Assembly (NCBI GenBank): GCA_036365515.1
Contig: CM070873.1
Coordinates: forward strand, 77,476,029-77,540,028
From: Torymus aiolomorphi
Taxonomy: Eukaryota > Arthropoda > Insecta > Hymenoptera > Torymidae
Direction: 5' to 3'
DNA: 64,000 bases
The position numbers and the translations under genes were made by a program. Shown here piece after piece: positions 55,132 to 64,000 of the stretch; the first letter of the stretch is position 1, and every line of letters begins with the position of its first letter. The notes under the pieces were generated by a model that was not told the DNA's origin, did not search any database, and saw nothing but the letters and a program-made list of their open reading frames with translations.

Positions 55132-55383
55132 TATCTCTACGTCTCTGTCTCTATGTCTCTGTCTCTACGCATCTGTCTTTACGTCTCTGTCTCTACGTCT
55201 CTGTATCGACATCACTGCCTCTACGTCTCTGTCTCCACGACTCTGTCTCCACGTCTCTGTCTCTCCGAGTCTACCTCTATGTCTCTGTCTCTCCGACTCT
55301 GTCTTTCCGACTCGGTCTCTATGGCTTTGCCTCTGCGCGCCTGACTCTACGTCTCTGTCTCTACATCCCTGTCTCTATGTCTA

Positions 55384-55662
55384 ATTCGAATTTTTAACGG
55401 GCAAATGGGTTTCATCATTTTAAATTTTGAAAGTCCAATAAATTTTTTATTAGTGTCCTCGAAAACCCCTATATAGTATTGTAAACTCGAGTAGAAAGCG
55501 AGAATTTGCTAACACAGAGAAAAGCGACCAGTGAAGTTATTTTATTTGTCAAAATCTCTATATTCATCTTATATAGAGTCTGGAGATATCGTCGTGTAGA
55601 GCTAAGAAACCAGACAACTCGGGCGAGCGCTCAACTTCTTTCACCTCTCACGACGATATGTT
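55384..55662. other. Non-coding between minisatellite and G-rich inverted-repeat arm
   Basis: No gene or repeat recognised. Confidence 0.5.
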
Positions 55663-55785
55663 TTAGAAATGAGGGGGGTGCGTAGGTGGGTGAGGTAGGC
55701 GAGGGGGGCGAGGGGGTGCTCTAATATGCTCCAAATAACGTGAAAAACAACACAATTTTACGTTATTTTGAGGGGGGTCTGAGAC
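55663..55785. repeat. G-rich inverted repeat, right arm (partner 50,492-50,670)
   Basis: TTTTAGAAATGAGGGGGGTG ... GCGAGGGGGCGAGG-type text ... CGTTATTTTGAGGGGGGTCT mirrors the left arm. A (CA)n run follows at 55,785-55,800. Confidence 0.75.
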
Positions 55786-55800
55786 ACACACACACACACA

Positions 55801-56585
55801 TTTTGAAATAATACATTTTGAAATAATAGTGTAGTTTCGTGACGAAACACAAAATTATAAGCCTAAAATGATTAAAATTTCAATAAAAATACAAGCAATT
55901 ATATGTTCATACTATTATTTTTACTCCTGCTTGAATCTCGTTAACACACACAAGTATAACGTATACATTATGAGAAATTAAGAAAAAATGTTTCCCGTGC
56001 TCCAAAAAATTGGATAATTACTTTTGTATATCCCCTTTGCAACTATTTGTAGTATAGGAAGATGGATGAAAAATAGTCGCTATTAATCAGCCAATATGAC
56101 GCTCTGAAATGCGCAAACAAATATAGAAAAACACGAAAATGAAAGTCTAAGAAAATCGTTGTCATTGAAGCTAAGAATTTTTCAAAATAGATGCTTCTTT
56201 CAAAACTAGTATCGTTTAAAAGGACGGAAAATTACAACAAATCGCTAATTTTCGTAATTTTGAAGGCTTTCATATAATCTGTCGTAATTTTTCGTTATTT
56301 CATATACTCATATATATAATTTTGCACAAGAACCTTAACTATTGTTCTACTTTCATTTTCATGGTTCGCAAAATAAGTTACGCCTTTAGGAAATTAATAT
56401 TGGTTAATGAACAGTTACTGCTCTTTATGATAGTTATTATAGAATTCATACAAAATTAAAGTTGCAAGCGTTATGCAATCTTATTTATATTGACATAGTT
56501 ATTACATCTTTTATAATCCATATGAAATTTTAATTAATATTTGTTATTTGTCATAATACATTATTTCATTTTATTTTAATTACAG
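55801..56585. other. Non-coding upstream region / probable intron of the composite element
   Basis: AT-rich. It ends at 56,585 in TTTCATTTTATTTTAATTACAG, a good splice acceptor (landmarks: pyrimidine-rich tract then TACAG). The first exon was not found. Confidence 0.5.
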
Positions 56586-57978
56586 TAGGAAGAATTACAA
56601 TAAGGAATCCATTCCTTCAAGCTTAAGTGCAAATGATGGAAATGAAGTCCAGCCTTTCGTTGTACAAGAAGAAATTGAAGTTGACCAGGTCAAATTAAAA
56701 GTTGACGAAAATGTTAGCACGTTTGTTGAGCTTCGCAAGAATGAAATTGAAGAAAAAAAGCAGAGAAGAATTAAGGCTTTAATTGATAAAGAAATCCCAG
56801 CAGATGGTTTCATTGTCAGAGGTACTGTACATCAAGGGGATGTGATCTTTTCAAAGCAAACGAGAGGTTTGCAATGTACAGCAATGGCAGCAGCAGGTAT
56901 TGCTATGAGTGCCATCCAACATCCAAAATTATGGACGTCGAAGGATGTTGATGAGATTCTTTTTTGTGGGGACGAGTTATTTTCTCGAACTGCTTCAACT
57001 CGAAATCAGGTAGCAAATGGAGAGGAAAATCCACAATATCTCACAGTTGAAGAACTTGCTAATAAAGTTATTATGATAAAGAACAAAAAATGTAATGTCA
57101 AAGTAAATACAATCACTTACGGTCATTTACATAATGATTTTTCTGAAGATAATATGCCAAATATAGAAAATCTTATTGATTCATGTATGGGTTCAAATAA
57201 ATCTGGTATTTTAACTTGTAATGGCATCTCGATTGCGTTGATAGTAATTAATGGAATGATAAGTGTATTTGACTCACATTCGAGAGGACCAAATGGGAAA
57301 CCCACGGCTAATGGTACAGCTTGTTTTACTGCGATGCATACAGTTAATCAGCTGTTCGATATAATAAGTTCATGTATACCAGCATCTAGGCCTAATGGGT
57401 TTGATGGCCAATATCAATTTACATCGATTTCTGTTGAATATGAAGAGGATAACATAGATCATGTGCTTGAGGATAATGTTTTCGAGGAACTGAAATTGAA
57501 TGAAAACTATGAAGAACCCAGTTATGTAGACAATGCAAAAGATGCCACTTATGGAGAACCTTCATATGCAGAAGAAAAAAATTATATGATTGAAGGTTGT
57601 GAAAACAGCGAACTAAATGGAAATGAATCTATGGCCAATAATTTCGAAAGAGATACTCAAGACAGTGGCATTCACAACCATGAATTAGTTATCTGTCGTA
57701 CACCATTAAATGAAGGTCTACAACATTTTGAAAACAACAAACTTAATGGAAATAGATCTGTGAATCACGGCTCAATACGAGATACTCAAGACAGTGGCAT
57801 TAACAATCATGAATTAGCTTACTGTAATAAGCCTTTAAATGAAGGTTTACAAAATGCAGAAGTTAAAGATGAGAATATTATAATTAATTTTGCATGGGTA
57901 TGGAGTAAAGTTTGTGAAGAATATAAAGATCATTATGGGTTATTTTTAACTAATGTAATATTAATAATATTAAATTAG
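56586..57978 (+). CDS. Herpes-tegument-type cysteine protease/deubiquitinase-like domain plus linker
   Basis: The frame is open from an upstream acceptor (56,585), so the true start is probably in an earlier exon. Before the GTG at 56,842 it reads FVELRKNEIEEKKQRRIKAL (partly coiled coil) and GFIVRGTVHQGDVIFSKQ. The domain core is RGLQCTAMAAAGIAMSAI (candidate nucleophile Cys at about 56,875-56,877), then WTSKDVDEILFCGDELF and ISVFDSHSRGPNGKPTANGT (DSH at about 57,271-57,279). A Cys separated by ~132 residues from a DxH pair is the arrangement I recall for the herpesvirus large-tegument ubiquitin-specific protease fold (peptidase C76). A Gln precedes the Cys. From about 57,430 an acidic, Asn-rich linker contains a ~55-residue duplication (DTQDSGIHNHEL and DTQDSGINNHEL). 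It ends at TAG, 57,976; the transposase domain starts in another frame within 30 bp. The role (cleaving ubiquitin or Ubl from host or element protein) is inferred. Confidence 0.6.
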
Positions 57979-59186
57979 TTACTATCGAAAATGCCGGCCT
58001 CAAAAAAAATTTTTTTTTTAAATGCAACATGTGTTGCAAAGAAGCTAAAATATGCTCTATTCCTAATGAATTTACAGCGCTAAATTTGAATGTAGCGGCT
58101 ATATTAGGATCTCAAAGTATTGGAATAGGCCTGTTTCAGTTTGAAGAATTATTTGGTGCATTAGGAATGCAAAGTATGTCTTTCGAAACCTGCCAAAGGT
58201 ATCATGTTGAAACAACTACATACATAATAAAGGCAGCTGAAATATCAATGGCAAAGGCTGTAGCAGAGGAAAAAAGGTTAGCCATAGAAAGAAATGATGT
58301 TGTAAACGGTATACCACATATAATGGTTGAAGGAGACGGATCATATACGAAAAGGTCTTATAAAAATAGTAAATATGATTCGCCAGCTGCTTGTGTTGTA
58401 GTAATCGGTAGATATGCTAAAAAAGTCTTGCAAATTATCGTAAAACAAAAGACTTATTCAGTTTGTGATCACGCACTAAGCCAAGGAACGCTCCCGAGAA
58501 ACCACGAATGCTTTAGAAACCATGGACGCGATGAAAGTTCTACAAGCATGGAAAGTTCTGCTATGGCTGAGATATTCTCATCAAGTGTACAAAAGCATAA
58601 TTTAATATATAGTGTACTAATTTCTGATGGTGATAGTAGCAACTATTCGGCCATTTTAGATAATAATCCGTATGGTATATATGGTATAGAAGTTGAGAAT
58701 ATTCTTTGCACAAACCATCTTTTGAGAAACGTATCGACAAGAATCAAAGCAATGTCCAAAGCAAAAGGAAGAATAGGAACAGTTTTAAGAAATAAAATAG
58801 AAAATAGTGCGCCACAATTTATAAAACTCATACAAAAATGTGTTACTGAAATATCAGAAGAAGATATTAATTGTGAACAAAAGTGTAAAGAACTTCGAAA
58901 TAATATTAAGAAATTGCCTTATCATGTTTTTGGAGAACATACTTTTTGCGAAAATAATAAATACGGATGCGATAAACAGGGAAATGGTAGAGAAGAAAAT
59001 TTGGTACCAGCTTTAGAAGAGAAAAATCTTTTCCATGGCATTGAAGAGTCTCTCGATCGTGTAATGAGAAATACAAAGAGTTTATTACATAATGTAACGA
59101 CAAATATGACTGAAAGTTTTAATGCTCATATAGCTGCCTCTATTGGAGCAAAACGTATTCATTTGGCAAAAAAAACATTCTTATAA
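57954..59186 (+). CDS. Mutator-like DDE transposase domain
   Basis: Open from 57,954 (after TAA) and overlapping the end of the previous frame; text before the ATG at 58,029 (LVTIENAGLKKNFFFKCNMC) fits the family, so the domain does not begin at that ATG. Features: zinc-binding-type CNMCCKEAKIC; a helical block SIGIGLFQFEELFGALGM; VEGDGSYTKRSY with the first catalytic Asp (D103 from the ATG); LISDGDSSNY with the second (D200/202); CTNHLLRNV with the Cys-x2-His typical of Mutator transposases; and NMTESFNAHIA with the likely catalytic Glu (about residue 365). All three acids are present. The frame is lost at an A8 run near 59,170, after which the expected continuation (KSRCYLAVVEFNEGK) is found in another frame. 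The enzyme would cut and join element ends. Length fits the family core. Confidence 0.78.
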   Translation, partial: CNINNIKLVTIENAGLKKNFFFKCNMCCKEAKICSIPNEFTALNLNVAAILGSQSIGIGLFQFEELFGALGMQSMSFETCQRYHVETTTYIIKAAEISMAKAVAEEKRLAIERNDVVNGIPHIMVEGDGSYTKRSYKNSKYDSPAACVVVIGRYAKKVLQIIVKQKTYSVCDHALSQGTLPRNHECFRNHGRDESSTSMESSAMAEIFSSSVQKHNLIYSVLISDGDSSNYSAILDNNPYGIYGIEVENILCTNHLLRNVSTRIKAMSKAKGRIGTVLRNKIENSAPQFIKLIQKCVTEISEEDINCEQKCKELRNNIKKLPYHVFGEHTFCENNKYGCDKQGNGREENLVPALEEKNLFHGIEESLDRVMRNTKSLLHNVTTNMTESFNAHIAASIGAKRIHLAKKTFL

Positions 59187-59218
59187 GTCACGCTGTTATT
59201 TAGCAGTAGTGGAATTTA

Positions 59219-60232
59219 ATGAAGGAAAAACTTATGGTCCAGTTTGCAAAGTTGCAGAAAAAAAATGTTCCAACTATTGGAGAACATATTAAAAAAAAAA
59301 AAGTTGAAAATAATGTGGCCCGATCAGTCCGAAATGCCAACAAAAATAAAGAAGAAAAAGCAGAGGAGAAAGCCAAGCAGAAGCAACTACGATCAGCCGA
59401 TCAGGATTATGGCCCTCATGCTCACCATCCTGATGTGAATGAGAAAGAATATGATATTTTGGTTAAAGATCATTATAAGATACTTAGAGATTGGCAACTT
59501 GAAAGAGATGACATTGAATGTCGCACTCGAATTCAAAACGAAAGCAGTGAATGGAGAACCATGAGAAAATGGTTAATAACAGGTTCAATGATAGGCAAGA
59601 TTTGCAATACAATGCCAGCAACTTCTTGTGCGGGACTCGTTTCAGACATTGTATATCCGAAAAAATTACGTGGTCCAGCGATAGATTATGGAATAGCAAT
59701 GGAACACGTTGCAAAGCGACTATTACAGGAACTTGGATATAACCTTAGACCTTGTGGATTATTTCTTGACCCTGAAACACTTGGAATAGCAGCAACACCA
59801 GATGCTTTGGAAGGTGAAAATGGAATCGTAGAAATAAAATGTCCTTTCACAGCTAAAGACTTGGATCCCGAAGAAGCTATTAGAAATAAAAAACTTTTCA
59901 TTGGACAAGCAATCCGTTTTAAGAATGGAATTGCATATTTGAAAGAAAACCATATTTTTTATTATCAAATACAGGCTCAACTACGTGTTACGGGAAAACA
60001 GTATTGTTTATTCGTAATCTTTACGTTAAAGAATCTAAAAATAATCAAAATAGAAAGAGACGATACTTTCATAGACAATATGATTCTCAAAGCTGCACAA
60101 TTTTATCGTGATTGTTTACTTCCAGAAATTGTAGACAGTCGTAAAAAAAGACATATGAAAATACGGGATCCAGAATATATTGTAAAAGCTCAAATCGAAG
60201 CCAATGAAAAAAAAAATTCAAAGAAAAACTAA
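59219..60232 (+). CDS. YqaJ / lambda-exonuclease-like PD-(D/E)XK nuclease domain
   Basis: 337 codons. The first ~60 residues are Lys-rich with coiled-coil tendency (EEKAEEKAKQKQ). The nuclease begins about residue 110: EWRTMRKWLITGSMIG, then YGIAMEHVAKRLLQELGY (E162), LGIAATPDALEGENGIVEIK (D195, E205, K207) and FYYQIQAQLRVTGKQ (Q250/Q252), followed by CLFVIFTLKNLKI. These are the Glu, Asp, Glu-x-Lys and Gln motifs of the YqaJ/lambda exonuclease family, whose phage and virus members resect 5' ends for recombination. All active-site residues are kept. In the same strand directly after the transposase, with frame changes at A-runs (near 59,170 and 59,290), so it is likely the C-terminal domain of the same polyprotein. 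The ATG at 59,219 may be fortuitous. Confidence 0.8.
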   Translation: MKEKLMVQFAKLQKKNVPTIGEHIKKKKVENNVARSVRNANKNKEEKAEEKAKQKQLRSADQDYGPHAHHPDVNEKEYDILVKDHYKILRDWQLERDDIECRTRIQNESSEWRTMRKWLITGSMIGKICNTMPATSCAGLVSDIVYPKKLRGPAIDYGIAMEHVAKRLLQELGYNLRPCGLFLDPETLGIAATPDALEGENGIVEIKCPFTAKDLDPEEAIRNKKLFIGQAIRFKNGIAYLKENHIFYYQIQAQLRVTGKQYCLFVIFTLKNLKIIKIERDDTFIDNMILKAAQFYRDCLLPEIVDSRKKRHMKIRDPEYIVKAQIEANEKKNSKKN

Positions 60233-60557
60233 TAAAAAAAAGATTAGAAGAAAAATTAAAAAAAAAAACCATACAAAACAAACAACAAAAAATGAACAAT
60301 TACAAAATCCCCAATTAAAAAAACGCGTTAAAAAAGAAACTGATAAAGTGAAAAAGAAAAGGAGAGTAGAGAATAAAAATAATGAGAATAATTATACTCA
60401 GAATTCGAGTCAAAATTATAAAAATGATAATACTCAAATTTTTAGTCAATATTATGAAAATGACAATACTCAGAATTCGAGTCAAAATGATTTCATATTT
60501 GATTCATATAGTCAGTACTCCATGAAAAATGAATTAATAGATAATTGCATTGAATAG
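60204..60557 (+). CDS. Lys-rich, Asn/Gln-rich C-terminal tail of the composite protein
   Basis: Overlaps the end of the YqaJ frame by 29 bp at an A9 run and continues Lys-rich text (KKKIRRKIKKKN, a candidate nuclear localisation signal). It then has three imperfect copies of a NDNTQNSSQN-type motif (period ~15 residues) and ends in TAG at 60,555. Probably the natural tail reached through a one-base frame change, either an indel or slippage. Confidence 0.55.
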   Translation: MKKKIQRKTNKKKIRRKIKKKNHTKQTTKNEQLQNPQLKKRVKKETDKVKKKRRVENKNNENNYTQNSSQNYKNDNTQIFSQYYENDNTQNSSQNDFIFDSYSQYSMKNELIDNCIE

Positions 60558-60581
60558 TCGTGCAAACTAATATTTTCTAGT

Positions 60582-60962
60582 TCTTGCGTTGAAATATAGC
60601 CCAAATGAAAAAATGTTACAATTCTTGCGTTGAAATATCGCGCAAATGAAAAAATGTTACAGTTCTTGCGTTGAAATATCGCGCAAAAAAGAATATTCCA
60701 TTTCTTGCGTTGAAATATCGCGCAAAGGAGAATATTCCATTACTTGCGTTGAAATATCGCGCAAAGAAAAATATTCCATTACTTGCGTTGAAATATCGAG
60801 CAAAGGAGAATATTCCATTCCTTGCGTTGAAATATCGCGCAAATGAAAAATGTTACAATTCTTGCGTTGAAATATCGCGCAAATAAAAATTTTCCATTTC
60901 TTGCGTTGAAATATCACGCAAAGGAAAAATGTAACAATTCTTACGTTGAAGTGTCGCGCAAG
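60582..60962 (+). repeat. ~40-bp tandem array, 9-10 copies, with internal palindrome
   Basis: Unit CTTGCGTTGAAATATCGCGC followed by AAANGAAAAATGTTACAATT or AAAGGAGAATATTCCATT. Period 39-42 bp. TTGCG and CGCAA near both ends of each GAAATATCG core make every unit a small hairpin. Two spacer types (ATGTTACA and ATATTCCA) alternate in blocks. It begins ~25 bp after the stop of the composite element. Confidence 0.88.
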
Positions 60963-61323
60963 AAGGGTTTCAAAGGATTATGAAGCGTCTCTAATCAGTT
61001 TTTCTGATTTTCTGAAAAAATATTTGTTTTACGTATATTACAGCTATAAACATATATTTTTTCGGAAGAAGTGATCAAATTTATAACTGAAGAATGTACG
61101 GCTTTCTTTATGATTTTGTTTCTTATTATTAAATATTTAAAATAATAGAATAATCTTAATTAATTCAGTTAAATAAAAATTAATAATGATAATAAGTCGT
61201 GCTCGCAGTTATAAATATTTGTTACTGAAAAAGCCTCTCTAATCCATACGTCATCCTCACCGTCACGTGGCGAAATCTGTTATCACAAACGAGGCTCTGG
61301 CATATTTATTTTATAAATACTTT
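60963..61323. other. Non-coding, nothing recognised
   Basis: AT-rich DNA between the tandem array and the next hairpin. Confidence 0.5.
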
Positions 61324-61404
61324 TTTTGCCTAGCGGGCCGAAAGTATTACTTTTGCTCCCGGTACCCGATCGCAAAAGTGGTACTTTCGGCCCGCTAGGC
61401 AAAA
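61324..61404. repeat. Short GGCCGAAA hairpin repeat, copy B
   Basis: A 23-bp perfect stem, TTTTGCCTAGCGGGCCGAAA plus GTA against its complement. The loop contains TTTTGCTCCCGG as in copy A (36,862-36,947). Followed by AATAGTACATTGTGC. Confidence 0.85.
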
Positions 61405-61569
61405 TAGTACATTGTGCAACTAGGGGAGAAAATGGGCTATTTCAAGCGAGAGGGAGGTGTTCAGCACAAGTCGTAGTCGAGGGCGCCCAAGGCGCCCGAG
61501 ACGGAGACGAGTGCTGAAACCACCTCACCCGAGTCTGTAATAGCTCTTCTTCCCGTGTTACACACCGTG

Positions 61570-61988
61570 TTTTTTTCAACGAGTGCATGAAAGGGCCTTT
61601 TTATATGCATGAAAGTTGTGTAGGGGATCGTGCATTTCGAGTCATGCAGAACCGAATAGTGAATTAATACTGCAGATTAATAATAAACTAAAAATATAAT
61701 TATAAAAAAATTCATAAATAAAAGTCTTATGCAATTATTTCTTACTTATCTATAAAAATTTATTATTCTGAAATTTAATCTCTAAAAGTTATTTTTATCA
61801 TTCTAAACAGGCCAAAAAGCCATAAAATATATAAATTTGACAATAAGAGAAAAAATTCACAAAGATTCGTTGCAGTGGGGAAAAATGGATTTTTTTCATT
61901 CTTTCCTAAATCACGATCGAAATGCGCGATTTTCTACACGGCTTTCAGGCATGAAAAAAGGCCCGTTCCATGCAAGTGTTGAGAAAAA
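61570..61988. mobile_element. ~420-bp inverted-repeat MITE
   Basis: TTTTTTCAACGAGTGCATGA ... GGGCCTTTTTATATGCATGA ... CGTGCATTTCGA (61,570-61,645) pairs with 61,908-61,988 (TCGAAATGCGCG ... GCATGAAAAAAGGCCCG ... CATGCAAGTGTTGAGAAAAA). The AT-rich centre has no ORF. Confidence 0.75.
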
Positions 61989-62781
61989 TATGTATAAGCA
62001 CCACGGCAGAAAATAAAGAGTGCCTTAGATCGCATGTTTGTCATTCTCGTCTTCAGCTCGGATGACAGGCAGATGCCAGCAGACAGATGGTCAGAGAGCA
62101 GTGATTTCGATCATACTTGTATACTTGAATTTAAGCATAAAAATGTTACAAAAACTGAAAAGGATTATTTCTATATTTACTGTTAATTAAATATTGCAAA
62201 AGTCCATAACAAAAAACTAAGCCACTTCAGTCTCTACATTTTTATAGGTACGTAGGTCAAATCAAAACAATTAACATTGCCAAATTTCCGAAATTGAAAA
62301 CTCATAGTTTTATATTTATTTCACTTGTAACGCCTGTTGGAATGGAGAATGTTTATAGAGCTATAAATGTACAACTAAACCGGTTCAATCTCTGCAAATA
62401 CGTTAACTAATTCCGAGACACATTAAGATTAAAATATAAAAATTGAAAAAATGAACAGGCTCTACCTTCATAAAAGTATAGTTTAAATAGCTTAATTGAG
62501 TTTTATTGTTATCGCTGTTTTTTAGTTTAAATAAACCAAAATATCTTCGGTTTATTTTTTGTAATTCTTTTTACTTCACTCTCAATGTGTCACTGAACAA
62601 GTAAACAAATTGTCGGAGATTCAACAGATTGAGATTCATTTTTATAATAGGTCCAGAAATATTTCTTGTTTCCAGCAGGCAATAGCAGGCAGTTACAAGT
62701 TAATAAAAAAGTGAAATATTATAAATACAAAAGGGTATTCTTTTTTTTAATTCTGCAACATTAATCGTTTTGGCCCTATAA
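61989..62781. other. Non-coding, nothing recognised
   Basis: AT-rich sequence. Confidence 0.5.
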
Positions 62782-63024
62782 CCCTTTGATGCACGAATTT
62801 TCATGAAAAAAGTAATATTTTTTCCACTTTATTTGTTTATAACAAATAATTAATGCAATGTAATTGTTAAAAAACTAGACTCCATAGATCGAGAAATCCA
62901 TAGAATAACATGTTTGGACCTCAGAATGATTTATGACGAGGAACCTTGAAACTAAAATTTAGGAGACATAAAATGATGCAAAAAAATCATGTGTATCAAA
63001 TATGATACACCGTGCAAGAAAGGG
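62782..63024. mobile_element. 243-bp piggyBac-like MITE
   Basis: Left end CCCTTTGATGCACG, right end CGTGCAAGAAAGGG (complement CCCTTTCTTGCACG). The right flank is TTAA (63,025-63,028) and the left flank ATAA (62,778-62,781), one change from the TTAA duplication typical of piggyBac elements, whose ends also start CCC. No transposase inside. Confidence 0.7.
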
Positions 63025-63028
63025 TTAA

Positions 63029-64000
63029 TGTATCTACAAAACAGTCGAGTTTGAACAGTCTTAATTATTTTGTAATGGCCTTTGAAAATTTTAATTAATA
63101 ATAAATACCTAAACTAAAAAGCCTGTTCATTTTTGGTAACTTTTTTATGTTAGTCATGCTGTGTCACCGAATGCATTAATAAATTTTTAGAAACCTAACA
63201 TGTTTAGATTCCAGAACACTAGTTCGATCCAAATCACTGTTTTGACCACCGGTTTGCATGTACCTGCTAGCTTCAGCCTCACTTTAAGTTTACTTATTCA
63301 GTTTCTGAAATAATTATTTATTATTTAAGTTATTAAAAGGTTATATAACTGGTATAGTGGGAATCTTGTAATTATATATCAAATCATTTAGCACAAATGA
63401 AACCTAGAGATTGAAAATCTGTAGAAAACAATGAATCGTTTTCCCGATAGCATACGCGTAAAAAATATAGGGAGAAACATGTAAACAATGTTCCAGTATA
63501 TTTAGGGTGACTACACCAGTATTGGAACAGTCACTGGTAAATCACCATTTTGTTAAGCTATTCAAAATTGTAAAATTTGTACATTTTGTGTGCAAATATA
63601 GTCATATTTTTTAAATCTTTGGGAAATTTCCTTTCATTTTATATATTGTACATGCTATGAAATGAATTGCTTTGAAAGAAAAAAATCATTAAAATTGCGA
63701 TATCGTAATGAGAATTAGATATGCGCCATTCGCTATAAGGGTGACGCAGATGCACTGTAGGCATATGCTGAAGTTTTTTCAGAATCTATTCTCAAAATTT
63801 TTGTGCACTAAAATCTTACGTCTAAATGAAGTTTTCAACTTATTAGTTGACGATTCGACATTATGTTTAACAAAAAAGTTAATTATAAAAATTATTCTTT
63901 GGTTCAAGCTTTGATTCATTTCACATTGCTGAATCTAGTGAACGACCGTTATTCACACCTCATGCTGTACTACATAAAAATCAATAATTGGTAATATTTC
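63029..64000. other. Non-coding to the right edge
   Basis: AT-rich; the 68-codon ORF at 63,708-63,914 shows no motif. Confidence 0.45.

Larger units (their letters stand above)
56586..60557 (+). mobile_element. Composite Mutator-like element: protease domain, DDE transposase, YqaJ-type nuclease
   Basis: Four consecutive same-strand reading frames (56,586-57,978; 57,954-59,186; 59,219-60,232; 60,204-60,557) encode complementary parts with no intervening unrelated sequence, and the joints are short or overlap. I read them as one long coding sequence broken by a few indels, or as two to three closely packed genes. A candidate splice acceptor precedes it and a 40-bp tandem repeat follows. I saw no terminal inverted repeats. 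It may be a DNA transposon or part of a larger virus-like element. Confidence 0.7.

Overview
The window is eukaryotic nuclear DNA from an AT-rich, transposon-packed animal genome. I read it as an arthropod, probably an insect, from the R1/Waldo-like, CR1-like and mariner elements, the candidate spliced exons with GT..AG borders, and the lack of any prokaryotic operon structure. A hymenopteran is possible, but that is only an impression. Host coding sequence is scarce. Candidates are a conserved-looking terminal exon at 37,801-38,035 (minus) and an Arg/Ser/Gly-rich multi-exon gene or pseudogene at 41,266-42,950 (minus).

Layout. 1-560 is the end of a transposon-linked protein of unknown function. 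0.6-9 kb is non-coding DNA full of foldbacks, with a decayed reverse transcriptase at 2.96-3.69 kb and a 1.08-kb near-palindrome at 7.73-8.81 kb. 9.1-14.3 kb is a full-length but mutated R1-clade retrotransposon (Waldo/Mino-like) lying inside an ACGC/ACAC microsatellite. 17-26.5 kb holds, on the minus strand, a Mutator-like transposase pseudogene fused to a DEDDh exonuclease. It is split by a 5-kb foldback of 478-bp satellite units, which is itself split by a 1.54-kb inverted-repeat element. A protein kinase pseudogene lies just downstream. 26.7-28.2 kb is a cluster of hairpin elements. 30.0-34.0 kb is a CR1-like retrotransposon with a MITE in its first ORF and a deletion in its RT. 34-44.8 kb mixes MITEs, TA microsatellites, a 118-bp tandem array and the two host-like genes. 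44.8-48.8 kb is a 91-bp satellite that reverses orientation at 47,520. 49.6-55.8 kb has a second R1 fragment beside an ACGC microsatellite, then opposed arms of a 14-bp-period minisatellite, the right arm carrying an apparently intact mariner. 56.6-60.6 kb is a composite element: a herpes-tegument-type cysteine protease domain, a Mutator-like DDE transposase, and a YqaJ/lambda-exonuclease-like nuclease. 61-64 kb has three more short inverted-repeat elements.

How it fits together. Most of the window records nested insertions rather than a pathway. The most interesting biology is that two unrelated Mutator-like elements each carry their own exonuclease of a different fold (DEDDh in one, PD-(D/E)XK in the other). 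One of them also carries a deubiquitinase-like protease domain. The only element that looks capable of making an intact enzyme is the mariner at 53,838-55,131. All lengths, copy numbers and boundaries were judged by eye.
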